From: Fen-1058 sp964398185
GTDB lineage: Bacteria; Chloroflexota; Anaerolineae; Fen-1058
NCBI GenBank assembly: GCA_964398185.1
Contig: CAYNML010000001.1
Coordinates: 62,001 to 126,000, forward strand
Length of the DNA stretch: 64,000 nt
Direction: 5' to 3'
Below the pieces are notes generated by a model. It ran no database searches and had not been told where the DNA came from. It worked only from the letters and a program-made list of their open reading frames with translations. Shown piece after piece: positions 36,041 to 43,915 of this stretch (position 1 is the stretch's first letter; each line of letters starts with the position of its first letter). The translations under genes were made by a program, and so were the position numbers.

Positions 36041-36673
36041 TTAATCGAAATCCTCGGGAACAAGCGCCAAGATTTCTGAATCGTGCATATCTGGCAGGTG
36101 CATGGCAGCCACGCTGTTTGTCCCATCGAACCAGTTGAGCACCATTTCGCGCTGAAGATGAGTTGGCTTGTCGGAGAGCAGCGCGTGATATGAAGAGTAC
36201 GGCCAATCCCGGAAGTCGTCGACAAAGCCATGCTTCTGCGGGTTCTGATGGATGTAAACGATCAGCCGCGCAAAGTAGGCGTCTGTTGTTACAGGAATCC
36301 GGCCAAAAGGCCGTTGAAACAAAGCGCCGGTGCGCTGGTAGGTGTGATTGATTGTCCGCGTGTAGGCGTTGAAGAAGTGTGAGAATTGCCGGCTGGGGTT
36401 GGGCAACTCAACGAGACCTGACAGGTGGCCCAAGGGATCATTATCGAATGAGGATTCTGACGGGCCACCTGTCAGGTCTTTGATTCTCACCAAGAAATGA
36501 AAGTGATTCCTCATCAGGCAATAGGCAAATGTCCACGCAATTGGTTCGATGTATTTCAAGTAGAGCTGCAAAAAGTAGCGGTAGTTGCGCTCTTCGATAA
36601 AAATGTTCTCGCGGTTGTTACCGCGATTATAGATGTGATAGTACAGGCCGTATTGAAGTGGAATAGGGTTCAT
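36041..36673 (-). CDS. REP-associated tyrosine transposase (RAYT, Y1_Tnp / HUH family)
   Basis: 210 residues. YYHIYNRGNNRENIFIEERN and WTFAYCLMRNHFHFLVRIK are classic RAYT segments, with the HUH metal site at H57/H59. The candidate nucleophile is Y140 in YIHQNPQKHG, and SRQFSHFFNAYT and GALFQRPFGRI are also typical. Residues 66-87 are encoded by a whole 66-bp family C palindrome (36414-36479), inserted exactly in frame in the loop after the HUH strand. All catalytic residues remain. Copies of the same palindrome flank the gene on both sides, so it is probably the enzyme that moves them. Function after the insertion is uncertain. Confidence 0.9.
   Translation of the reverse strand: MNPIPLQYGLYYHIYNRGNNRENIFIEERNYRYFLQLYLKYIEPIAWTFAYCLMRNHFHFLVRIKDLTGGPSESSFDNDPLGHLSGLVELPNPSRQFSHFFNAYTRTINHTYQRTGALFQRPFGRIPVTTDAYFARLIVYIHQNPQKHGFVDDFRDWPYSSYHALLSDKPTHLQREMVLNWFDGTNSVAAMHLPDMHDSEILALVPEDFD
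36414..36479. repeat. REP-like palindromic pair, family C, copy 2, inside the RAYT gene
   Basis: 66 bp, exactly 22 codons. Perfect left AGACCTGACAGGTGGCCC and right GGGCCACCTGTCAGGTCT ends. It contains ACCT-GAC-AGGT and ACCT-GTC-AGGT mini-hairpins. Confidence 0.95.
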
Positions 36674-36687
36674 GTGAGTTCTCGGGA

Positions 36688-36753
36688 AGACCTGACAGGT
36701 GGGCCACGGGATCAGCGAAGCTCAGAGACGATAATGGCCCACCTGTCAGGTCT
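36688..36753. repeat. REP-like palindromic pair, family C, copy 3
   Basis: 66 bp between the RAYT start and the K+ channel stop. Its outer AG forms the last two bases of the channel gene's TAG stop codon on the minus strand. Confidence 0.93.
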
Positions 36754-37579
36754 ATGCGTTGATCTCCGCCACCTTCTGCCGCAACTCCGCCAGCACCTCG
36801 GCGGGCGGACGCTGCGTATCGGCCAGCAGCAGTTGCACGTCATACGTGCGCAGCAGCACGGTGAGCCGGTTCAAGTCCTGAATCTCAGTCGCAGTGGCTC
36901 CCTGCGGTTGCTTATCAGCGGCACGCGGCTTGAGGAACCACTGCGCCAGAAAACTGGTCAGCGCCGAGAACAACCCCACGCCGACAACGATGGCGATGAC
37001 GCCCAGCACGCGCCCGGCGGTGGTCACCGGATATTTGTCGCCGTAGCCCACGGTCGAGAGCGTCACGATGCTCCACCACAACGCATCAACCCCGGTCCGG
37101 ATGTTGGCCTGGTTCGCGGCTCTCTCCACCGTCAAGATCAGCAGCGCACCGACTTCCAGCATGAGGATGGCAGCCAGCACGGCCGTGAGCAGCGTGCTCT
37201 GCGCGCGCCGCTGCACGACGATGTTCCGCATCTGCAGGAGATCGTTGCGGCGTAAAAAGCGCATGGCCAGCCACGCCCAGATGAGCCGGATAGCGCCTGT
37301 AAACGGCAGCGGCAAACTGCCCAGCAACAGCAGCCAGCCGTTGAGCTGGATCAGAAAACTCCAGCGGCGCGGATGGCGCCACAGGCGATAAGCAAAGTCC
37401 AGCAGCAAGAAGACGCTCAGCCCCGTGTTCATGATCCACACCACCTGGGCCTGCGCGAAGGCCGGCTCTACGATCAGGATGATGGCCCAGTTGACCAGCG
37501 ACATCCCGACCAGGGCCAGCACGAAAAACTCGTAGTTGATATGGACGACCAGTTCTTTTTTTGCGGCAGGTTTGTTCAT
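36752..37579 (-). CDS. Voltage-gated-type potassium channel (6TM, one pore)
   Basis: 275 residues. Five or six hydrophobic helices with a positively charged S4-like stretch (IWAWLAMRFLRRNDLLQMRN), then the pore helix and selectivity filter TLSTVGYGD (T176-D181), S6 helix, and a cytoplasmic helical tail of about 60 residues. Resembles prokaryotic Kch/KvAP-like channels without an RCK domain. The stop codon is completed by a family C REP element. Another copy lies just upstream of the start. Confidence 0.9.
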   Translation of the reverse strand: MNKPAAKKELVVHINYEFFVLALVGMSLVNWAIILIVEPAFAQAQVVWIMNTGLSVFLLLDFAYRLWRHPRRWSFLIQLNGWLLLLGSLPLPFTGAIRLIWAWLAMRFLRRNDLLQMRNIVVQRRAQSTLLTAVLAAILMLEVGALLILTVERAANQANIRTGVDALWWSIVTLSTVGYGDKYPVTTAGRVLGVIAIVVGVGLFSALTSFLAQWFLKPRAADKQPQGATATEIQDLNRLTVLLRTYDVQLLLADTQRPPAEVLAELRQKVAEINA

Positions 37580-37608
37580 GCGTGTGCTCCTGAGGTGGAG
37601 TGGTACCG

Positions 37609-37672
37609 AGACCTGACAGGTGGCCCAGAAGATTGCTGTGATTCAAGGATCGTAGGGCCACCTGTCAGGTCT
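37609..37672. repeat. REP-like palindromic pair, family C, copy 4
   Basis: 64 bp with intact AGACCTGACAGGTGGCCC and GGGCCACCTGTCAGGTCT ends, in the leader region of the K+ channel gene. Confidence 0.93.
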
Positions 37673-37796
37673 TTGCTCTCACTGCAAGTGTAGACGGGGA
37701 GGGGGAGGGTGTCAACTGAGTGAGATCGAAAGTCTTGTTTTGCGGGTAGCGCGGGGGCGGCCCCCTCCCGGCCGGGAACTGCACCGGCATCTTCGA

Positions 37797-37833
37797 CCTC
37801 CCCCGTCGATGAAAAGCGCAGCGACAGGGGAGG
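37797..37833. repeat. Bulged hairpin repeat, family E, copy 2
   Basis: CCTCCCCCGTCG pairs with CGACAGGGGAGG, leaving the same unpaired A as in the copy at 2321-2351. Confidence 0.65.
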
Positions 37834-37839
37834 AGATCG

Positions 37840-37880
37840 ATTCTCTCCCTGTTCGCGTTGCTGGCGAGCAGGGAGAGAAT
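37840..37880. repeat. Perfect 12-bp inverted repeat with 17-base loop
   Basis: ATTCTCTCCCTG (37840-37851) and CAGGGAGAGAAT (37869-37880). The loop can form a further TCGC/GCGA pair. It is 30 bases after the VapC stop on the minus strand and may end the toxin transcript. Confidence 0.6.
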
Positions 37881-37909
37881 TCGCGAAAGTGGGCTTACGC
37901 ATGGAGCGC

Positions 37910-38332
37910 TCATTGTTCAACGCTATAGTTTCCAATCCATTCGACCCACTTGAGTTTGGCGTGAACGGCGTTATACAGTCGTTCGTCGGCGGTGATCATC
38001 CGCTCGTTTAAGCGCTCTGCCAGGCTGAGATACGCCGCATCGTAGGCGCTGCGATTGAACTGGCGCGCCAGCGGCAGGCTCTCGCCCCAGTCCAGCGGCA
38101 GCAGTTCGATCTCCAGCCCCGCCGCCGCTTGTAGAATCTTGTCCGCCTGCGCGCTGGAGATCCGTTCACGCCGCTCCGCTTGCCAGACGGCGTTGGTGAC
38201 CTCGTAAACCACGAGCGTTGGCGCCTTCAAGCGCTCGTGTCCCGCCGCATGATCGCGCAAGAGGGCTTGTGCCTGCGCTTGCGCTTCGTCGGGGAAAAAC
38301 GCGCACAGCAGCACACTCGCATCTGCGATCAT
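37910..38332 (-). CDS. VapC-like PIN-domain toxin
   Basis: 140 residues, PIN fold. The acidic residues expected in the metal site appear in MIADAS (D4), TLVVYEVTNA (Glu about 44) and YDAAYLSLAERL (Asp about 96), then ITADERLYNAV. PIN toxins of TA systems are RNases, often cutting tRNA. Overlaps the antitoxin gene by 4 bases, antitoxin first. Confidence 0.88.
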   Translation of the reverse strand: MIADASVLLCAFFPDEAQAQAQALLRDHAAGHERLKAPTLVVYEVTNAVWQAERRERISSAQADKILQAAAGLEIELLPLDWGESLPLARQFNRSAYDAAYLSLAERLNERMITADERLYNAVHAKLKWVEWIGNYSVEQ

Positions 38333-38583
38333 GATTTGCCCTCCAGCTCGTCGCGCGACGTGCGATAAAGATCAGTCGCACTGACGCCGCTCTCGCGCAA
38401 AGCATGGGATAGCTGCACCACCTGGCTCAAGGCTTCGAACTGGCGCAGGCGATCATACTCTTCGGGTGAGAGGATCACGCCGACGGGCTTGCCCCGCCGC
38501 GTCAACCTAATGGGGCTTCTCTGTACTTTTTTGAGCAAGGCCGAAAGCCGGTTGTGGGCTTCGGCAACTGGAACGTCGATCAT
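38329..38583 (-). CDS. Phd/YefM-type antitoxin
   Basis: 84 residues. MIDVPVAEAHNRLSALLKKV and PIRLTRRGKPVGVILSPEEY are the Phd/YefM DNA-binding N-terminus; the C-terminal 30 residues would wrap the toxin. First gene of the TA pair and the probable autorepressor of the operon. Confidence 0.9.
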   Translation of the reverse strand: MIDVPVAEAHNRLSALLKKVQRSPIRLTRRGKPVGVILSPEEYDRLRQFEALSQVVQLSHALRESGVSATDLYRTSRDELEGKS

Positions 38584-38699
38584 GCCGCCTCCAATTGTCT
38601 AGTGCTGTAGACATTATACACGACAATTCGAGCCTGGACGCTAGAATCTGCCGGGTGATTGGATTCTGCCTTCATCCTTCCGCCTTCATCATTCACTTG

Positions 38700-38708
38700 T
38701 GGTAGAAT
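38700..38708 (+). promoter_or_regulatory. Extended -10 (TGG-TAGAAT) of asnS
   Basis: TAGAAT at 38703-38708 preceded by TGG, 34 bases before the asnS ATG. GGAG (38729-38732) serves as the ribosome-binding site. Confidence 0.5.
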
Positions 38709-38741
38709 CCCCTTCGACCTTTAACCTCGGAGTGAATCCGC

Positions 38742-40073
38742 ATGATCATTCGACTGGAAAACATCGCGCAGTACGTCGGGCAGACGGTCACCATTCAAGG
38801 CTGGCTGTACGACAAGACCGACAAGGGCAAGTTGCAATTCCTGCAAGTCCGCGACGGCAGCGGCATCGCGCAGGCCGTGGTCTTCAAGAAAGACGTCTCG
38901 CCGGAAGTCTTTGAGGCGGCGCGTCACCTGACGCAGGAATCGAGCATCATCGTCACCGGCTCGATCCGCGCCGACGAGCGCGCCCCCGGCATCCCCGGCG
39001 GCTTCGAGATCGGCGTGAGCGATCTGCAAGTGGTGCAGATCGCCGCCGAGTATCCCATCACGCCCAAAGAGCACGGCGTCGAGTTCCTGATGGACCATCG
39101 CCATTTGTGGCTGCGCTCGTCGCGGCAGTGGGCCATTCAGCGCGTCCGCGCCACGGCGATGCGCGCCATGCGCGAATGGCTCGACAACTACGGCTGCCTG
39201 GAAGTCTCCACACCTATCCTCACGCCCGCCGCCGCCGAAGGCACCACCACGCTGTTCCCGGTGGAATACTTCGAGCAGCAGGCGTATCTGGCGCAGACCG
39301 GCCAGTTGTACAACGAAGCCAACATCTTCGCCTTCAAGGGCGTGTACTGCTTTGGGCCGACGTTCCGCGCCGAGAAGAGCAAGACGCGCCGCCACCTCAC
39401 CGAATTCTGGATGATCGAGCCGGAGATCGCGTACTGCGATCTCGATCAACTGCTGGAGATCGAAGAGCAGTTCGTCAGCCACGTGGTGCAGACCTGTCTC
39501 AAAACCCGATCGGTGGAGCTGCGCTATCTGGGCCGCGATCTTAGCAAGCTGGAGAACATTGTCGCGCCGTTCCCGCGCATTCGCTACGACGAAGCCATCG
39601 AGCGGTTGAAGCAATTGCAAGCGGAGACCGACGATCCCGAGCAGAAGGAATTGTTGAAGATCGAGTGGGGCGATGATTTCGGATCGCCGCATGAGACGGC
39701 ATTGACCCAGCTGTTCGATCGGCCTGTCTTTGTCGTCGGCTATCCCACGGCGGTGAAGGCGTTCTACATGGAGCCGTGGCCCGGTCGCCCCGAGGTGTGC
39801 AAGAGCGCGGACCTGCTCGCGCCCGAGGGGTACGGTGAGATCATCGGCGGTTCCGAGCGTATGTCCGATCCCGATCTGCTGCTCCAACGCATCAAAGAAC
39901 ACGGCCTGCCGCTGGAGCCGTATCAGTGGTACGTCGATCTGCGCAAGTACGGCAGCGTGCCGCACAGCGGCTTCGGCCTCGGCGTGGAGCGCACCGTCTC
40001 GTGGATCTGCGGGCTGGAGCACATCCGCGAGGTTAGCCCGTTCCCGCGGTTGATCAATCGATTGTATCCGTAA
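38742..40073 (+). CDS. asnS: Asparaginyl-tRNA synthetase
   Basis: 443 residues. N-terminal OB-fold anticodon-binding domain (TIQGWLYDKTDKGKLQFLQV). The class II core has motif 2 at FRAEKSKTRRHLTEFWMIEPE (split as FRAEKSKTRRHLTEFW and MIEPE) and motif 3 at GFGLGVERTVSWICGL. EVSTPILTPAAAEG and the SADLLAPEGYGEIIGGSER block favour AsnRS over AspRS. It charges tRNA-Asn in the cytoplasm. A single gene with its own promoter. Confidence 0.95.
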   Translation: MIIRLENIAQYVGQTVTIQGWLYDKTDKGKLQFLQVRDGSGIAQAVVFKKDVSPEVFEAARHLTQESSIIVTGSIRADERAPGIPGGFEIGVSDLQVVQIAAEYPITPKEHGVEFLMDHRHLWLRSSRQWAIQRVRATAMRAMREWLDNYGCLEVSTPILTPAAAEGTTTLFPVEYFEQQAYLAQTGQLYNEANIFAFKGVYCFGPTFRAEKSKTRRHLTEFWMIEPEIAYCDLDQLLEIEEQFVSHVVQTCLKTRSVELRYLGRDLSKLENIVAPFPRIRYDEAIERLKQLQAETDDPEQKELLKIEWGDDFGSPHETALTQLFDRPVFVVGYPTAVKAFYMEPWPGRPEVCKSADLLAPEGYGEIIGGSERMSDPDLLLQRIKEHGLPLEPYQWYVDLRKYGSVPHSGFGLGVERTVSWICGLEHIREVSPFPRLINRLYP

Positions 40074-40091
40074 ATCTATTGACTGCTCAAG

Positions 40092-40150
40092 GCCCGCGTC
40101 CTCGCGGGCGCTGCATGCAGCCAACCGCGGGGACACGGTTGGAGAGCCAA
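40092..40150. repeat. Dispersed repeat, family F, copy 2
   Basis: GCCCGCGTCCTCGCGGGCG, CATGC, CCAACCGCGGGGACACGGTTGG (in two blocks) and GAGCCAAC, in the same order as at 24525-24594. Confidence 0.65.
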
Positions 40151-40163
40151 CACAACACAATTG

Positions 40164-40197
40164 CCTCGCGATCGGGATCGCGGGGTAGTTTTATTTT
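40164..40197 (+). terminator. Terminator downstream of asnS
   Basis: CCTCGCGAT/ATCGCGGGG, 9 bp with one wobble and a 4-base loop, followed by TAGTTTTATTTT. Confidence 0.75.
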
Positions 40198-40205
40198 GCT
40201 ATACA
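40197..40205 (+). promoter_or_regulatory. Extended -10 (TGC-TATACA) of the 40214 gene, leaderless
   Basis: TATACA at 40200-40205 preceded by TGC, overlapping the end of the asnS terminator. ATG 40214 follows after 8 bases, leaving no room for a Shine-Dalgarno. Confidence 0.4.
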
Positions 40206-40213
40206 ATTACCTC

Positions 40214-40918
40214 ATGAGCGTGGACACCTTCAACGGGTTGGTGATCATCGGTATCTTGAGCCTCATCGTCTGGCGCGGCGTGCTTGCCTTGCAAGTGGCC
40301 TTGGATGCGCGGCGGCGCAGCTGCACTCCGTTCGAGATCGGTCGCTGGGCGTTGATCGCCGTGGTCGCGGCCGATCGGTATTGGTGGGGCGCGCGGCTCG
40401 ATCGGTTGGCGGTCCCCGAAGCGCGTGAGCTGCTGATCGATCTGGCGCGGACGTACGGCTTGCTGCACGTCACGAATGTGCGCTGTCCGCTGTGCGAGAC
40501 CGAGATCAAAAACGCGCTAGCCGTGACCGAGAGTGGCGAGCTCTATATTCGCCGGAATGCAGCTTGCTCGCACTGCGATTTTCGCGTGGATGCCTGCCGT
40601 CACTGCGTGCACTTTCTGCCGGACACCGGCGGCTTCACCATGTTCGAGCGGCGCGGCGATTCTAGCCATGGCCGCTGCGGGTTCTATCGCGCGCCGGAGC
40701 CGGTACGCACCGCTTATCCGCAGCACGCCCGCCGCATGGAAGCGTTGGGCTACGATATGCTGCCCACGCCCAAACGCATCGCCGATTCGTACATCCCCCT
40801 GGCCGAGTGTACCGCCTTCTCCCTCAGGCCTGAACTGCTGCGCAACAGCCGCGTCCCGTGGATCGATCGCCAGCGCGTCAACCTCATTCGGCTGCACCAG
40901 CGCGTCAATCGACGGTGA
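40214..40918 (+). CDS. Membrane-anchored cysteine-rich protein of unknown function
   Basis: 234 residues. One N-terminal membrane helix (about 7-27), then a cytoplasmic region with CPLC, CSHC and CRHC pairs plus further cysteines and histidines, consistent with zinc binding. No family recognised. The start is set by MSVDTFNGL just after an extended -10; upstream in-frame sequence is repeat and terminator. Overlaps the convergent gene by 14 bases. Confidence 0.65.
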   Translation: MSVDTFNGLVIIGILSLIVWRGVLALQVALDARRRSCTPFEIGRWALIAVVAADRYWWGARLDRLAVPEARELLIDLARTYGLLHVTNVRCPLCETEIKNALAVTESGELYIRRNAACSHCDFRVDACRHCVHFLPDTGGFTMFERRGDSSHGRCGFYRAPEPVRTAYPQHARRMEALGYDMLPTPKRIADSYIPLAECTAFSLRPELLRNSRVPWIDRQRVNLIRLHQRVNRR

Positions 40919-41675
40919 TCACCGGCAGGTATTGCTGGTACGGCGGCGCATCGATCACCGCTGCGTAACGCAGGGCGCTCTGCGCCTGCGCCGACGAGGT
41001 ATCATCGCCGAGGAAGATCAGATTCGCGGTGGTGTACGGGTTGATCGGCAGGGGCGGGGGCGGAGCCTGGGTGTAATCGCGCAGCGGGCCGGACAGCACG
41101 GCCACGCCGTCGGCGTTCAGCGCGTAGTGATCGCCCAGCACACTTAAGCGGTATTCGATCAAGTCCGTCGTCGTGAAGGTCGCGCCCTCGGCGTGCGTGA
41201 ACGGATTGAGCGATCCGCCTTCCTGCGCCCAGACTTCACTTTCCCAGAATCCCAACTCGATGCCGCGCTTGTCGCTGCTCGTGATCAGCAGGCTGAAGCC
41301 TGCTCGATCGGGGCTGAGGTGCGTCTCGGTCAGCACCTGCACGGTGAACAACACCTGATACCCGTCTACCCGATCGAGCGGCGCGTACAACGTCGGCTTC
41401 GCGAAATAGCCCGCGTAATCGCTCACCTGCGGTGTGGTATCCAACAGCGTGATCGGGTTGGTGAACACCTGCGTTGCCTGTACGCCGCCCGGTGGATTGG
41501 TGAGGTAGAAGAACCCCTGGGTGTCCGGTGTGCCGGAATTGAGTGCTCCATCGTACAGCACGGTGGTAGTCGCCAGGGGCAGGGACGATGGTGCCGACGC
41601 GGCGCTCGGCGGCGCGGAGAGCGAGAGTGTCAGCAGAATTGCCAGCCAGACCAGGGCTCTTGCCGAGTCATTCAT
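40905..41675 (-). CDS. Exported hypothetical protein with YLP-type C-terminus
   Basis: 256 residues. Signal peptide (ALVWLAILLTLSLSAPPSAASA), then a beta-rich domain resembling laminin-G/concanavalin-like sandwiches (GFSLLITSSDKRGIELGFWE, IEYRLSVLGDHYALNADG). The C-terminus QQYLPVITVD recalls the YLPLILR endings of other exported proteins here but lacks the final Arg. Function unknown. Confidence 0.7.
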   Translation of the reverse strand: MNDSARALVWLAILLTLSLSAPPSAASAPSSLPLATTTVLYDGALNSGTPDTQGFFYLTNPPGGVQATQVFTNPITLLDTTPQVSDYAGYFAKPTLYAPLDRVDGYQVLFTVQVLTETHLSPDRAGFSLLITSSDKRGIELGFWESEVWAQEGGSLNPFTHAEGATFTTTDLIEYRLSVLGDHYALNADGVAVLSGPLRDYTQAPPPPLPINPYTTANLIFLGDDTSSAQAQSALRYAAVIDAPPYQQYLPVITVD

Positions 41676-41745
41676 GCTTGATTTTTACCGCAGGGTGCCG
41701 GAAAAGTCACGCTCCAATTGGACAGGGTCAAACAAAAATAGGGTA

Positions 41746-41774
41746 TTGACAACAGAGAAAAAAAGTTGTATAAA
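41746..41774 (+). promoter_or_regulatory. Strong sigma-70-type promoter of the 41824 operon
   Basis: Perfect TTGACA (41746-41751), 17-bp spacer, TATAAA (41769-41774). Confidence 0.8.
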
Positions 41775-41811
41775 TATGCGTGTAACCCGATTTATCGCAT
41801 AACCCGAATAA
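41775..41811 (+). promoter_or_regulatory. Candidate operator in the 41824 leader
   Basis: Direct repeats TAACCCGATTTA and TAACCCGAATAA, plus the inverted pair ATGCG/CGCAT, sit just downstream of the promoter. This is a good place for repression by the ArsR-type product. Confidence 0.45.
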
Positions 41812-41823
41812 AAGGATTAAGAT

Positions 41824-42924
41824 ATGCCAGCGCCAGAGGCTTCCTTGGTGTCACCCGCTACGGAGTCGAACATTAGTTTTAGTCTGGAGCCAGCGTTTAA
41901 CGCGCTTCACAGCCTGATGCTGCTGGCCAAGGTCGATCACTATTCCGGGCTGGACGAGTGGGTTACTCGAACGGCGGCCGCCTTGCCGCCCGACCGGCGT
42001 TACATGAATCACGTCGTGCTCATCGGCGTGCACTATGCGGTGATCCCTACTCGCAGCTGGTCGAGCTTCCCGCTTTATCTGGACGACCTGGCGCGACAGG
42101 ATCCCAGCGCGCTGCGCGACCGCGTGTTTGATGCTTACTTTACTATCGGCAAAGAGAAGAGCGGATCGACCACGGGATTGCTGAATCCGGCAGTCTCAGA
42201 AATGCTGGCCGATCAAGCGCTGTACTTCGCATTTTTGCGCGAGCGCTTTGGCTCATTCGACGAAGAGGTCGAAGCCGAAGCCCATCGGCTGCTCAACGAT
42301 CCGCCCAAGCTGCGTGAGACCATCGTCTCGCATCTGCGCTACATGTGGACATCCTTCATGGCTCCCGAATGGGAACGCGTCGCGCCGTTGTTGCAAGCCT
42401 GTGTCGATGCCTACCGCCAAATCGATTTCAGCGGCAAAAGCATCGGCGAAGCCATTCAGCAGGTGGTGGAGCAGAAACCCGATGAGTGGTGCCAGAAGAT
42501 GGCCGGCGCAGCGAGCCGCGTGGTGTTTGTCCCTTCGACGCACATCGGGCCGTATCAGGGACGCTACTTTGTCAACAGCACCCTGTACTTGATCTTTGGC
42601 GCGCGCCAGCCGCAGGGTGTGAGCAGCCTCTCGCCGGAGCTCAGCCGATCAGAGTTGGTGGTGCGCATCACGGCCCTAGCCGACGATACCCGCCTGCGCA
42701 TCCTGCACTTCATCGCGCAGAACGGCGAACAGCGCTCGCCCGACATCATCCGCCAACTCGATCTCAGCCAGTCGGCGACTTCACGGCATTTGCAGCAGCT
42801 CAGCGCCACCGGCTATCTGACGGAGCGCTGGCGCGAAGGCAGCAAGTGGTACAGTCTCAATCCCGATCGCATCGACGACACCTTTCGAGCCTTGTCGCGT
42901 TTCCTGCAGACCAGGAGCAGTTGA
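41824..42924 (+). CDS. ArsR-family transcriptional regulator with long N-terminal domain
   Basis: 366 residues. The C-terminal winged helix (about 278-355) has LADDTRLRILHFIAQNG, QRSPDIIRQLDLSQSATSRH and LSATGYLTERWREG-SKWYSL. The first 270 residues are helical without a recognised ligand pocket. The cysteine metal site of ArsR/SmtB is absent, so a metal sensor is unlikely. AAGGA 8 bases before ATG. First gene of a three-gene unit with 21- and 25-base gaps, probably autoregulated through the repeats in its leader. Confidence 0.85.
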   Translation: MPAPEASLVSPATESNISFSLEPAFNALHSLMLLAKVDHYSGLDEWVTRTAAALPPDRRYMNHVVLIGVHYAVIPTRSWSSFPLYLDDLARQDPSALRDRVFDAYFTIGKEKSGSTTGLLNPAVSEMLADQALYFAFLRERFGSFDEEVEAEAHRLLNDPPKLRETIVSHLRYMWTSFMAPEWERVAPLLQACVDAYRQIDFSGKSIGEAIQQVVEQKPDEWCQKMAGAASRVVFVPSTHIGPYQGRYFVNSTLYLIFGARQPQGVSSLSPELSRSELVVRITALADDTRLRILHFIAQNGEQRSPDIIRQLDLSQSATSRHLQQLSATGYLTERWREGSKWYSLNPDRIDDTFRALSRFLQTRSS

Positions 42925-42945
42925 GCCAACACAGGAGGGAAAGCC

Positions 42946-43890
42946 ATGACCGATCAACCGTTTACCAAGTTCACCGAGCTGTGGCCGTTGTGTGGTGAAG
43001 CGTCGCAAGCCATCTATACCGCGACCCGACCAGTCGTCGGCCCGATTGTCAACGAAACCGGCCTGACGCAGCCGGGTGCGATGCAGACGTTGCTGGTAGC
43101 GCGCGCGATCGAGCCGGACGCGCTAACGCCCGAGCGCATCTGGCGGCGTTACCCGTATGGCACGTTGGAGCGCCGGGCGGAGCCGATGGCGTCACTCGCC
43201 GAACGGCGGTTGCTCGAGGTGGAGGATGATGGTTCATATCGCCTGACGCCCGGCGGGCGGGCGATTGTCACGCGGCTGCTGAAAGAGTTCTACGCCGGGC
43301 TGGCGGGTGTCGAAAAAACGATCGGGCCGGTGTACCCCGCCGCTGATCTGGATCGATTGGCCGCACTGTTGACCAGGATCGTGACGGCGTGTTTCAACGC
43401 CCCGATCGATCACTTTGGCCTCACAGACAGTCACGGCCTCGCGCCCAACGGCACTGCGGCGATCTTGGCGCGCATCGATCAGGCCTTGGATGATCTGAAT
43501 GCCTTTCGTGATGACGCGCACCTGGCCGCGTGGCGGCCCTTGCAGATTGCGGGTGAAGCCTGGGAGTTGTTCACCTTCTTGTGGCGCGGCGAAGTGAAGA
43601 ATGTCGACGAGATGGCCGAAAAGGCCGCCTTTCGCGGGCACTCGCGCGAAGCCTACCAGTCTGCGTTAGGAGATCTAATCGGACGGGGATGGGTGCGCGC
43701 GGTCAACGAGGGCGCTTACGAAGTGACCGACGCAGGACGGCAGCTGCGCGAGGCGGCTGAAGCTGCAACGGATCGGAATTTCTATACACCTTGGCAAGTA
43801 CTGAACGACGTCGAAGTCACAGAACTGCATGAATTACTGGCGCGGCTCAAGACGGCATTAACTCACATGACAGAGGCAGTGCCCGCCTGA
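42946..43890 (+). CDS. Winged-helix protein, SCO6745/SalK-like
   Basis: 314 residues. An N-terminal winged-helix-like segment (ERRLLEVEDDGSYRLTPGG) and a second one at the C-terminus (LIGRGWVRAVNEGAYEVTDAG), with a helical middle. The ending REAAEAATDRNFYTPWQVL resembles SCO6745-family proteins; this assignment is tentative. GGAGGG lies 5-10 bases before ATG. Second gene of the unit led by the ArsR-type regulator. Confidence 0.65.
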   Translation: MTDQPFTKFTELWPLCGEASQAIYTATRPVVGPIVNETGLTQPGAMQTLLVARAIEPDALTPERIWRRYPYGTLERRAEPMASLAERRLLEVEDDGSYRLTPGGRAIVTRLLKEFYAGLAGVEKTIGPVYPAADLDRLAALLTRIVTACFNAPIDHFGLTDSHGLAPNGTAAILARIDQALDDLNAFRDDAHLAAWRPLQIAGEAWELFTFLWRGEVKNVDEMAEKAAFRGHSREAYQSALGDLIGRGWVRAVNEGAYEVTDAGRQLREAAEAATDRNFYTPWQVLNDVEVTELHELLARLKTALTHMTEAVPA

Positions 43891-43915
43891 GCGCGTTTCA
43901 ACAGGAGGGAGTGCG

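Larger units (their letters stand above)
37580..37909. other. 330-base intergenic region made of palindromes
   Basis: Contains REP family C copy 4 (37609-37672), family E hairpin copy 2 (37797-37833) and a perfect 12-bp inverted repeat ATTCTCTCCCTG/CAGGGAGAGAAT (37840-37880). No gene seen. Confidence 0.7.

Noticed and set aside
38721..40160. 479-codon minus-strand frame opposite asnS
   Set aside because: asnS is certain; the opposite frame is a codon-bias shadow.
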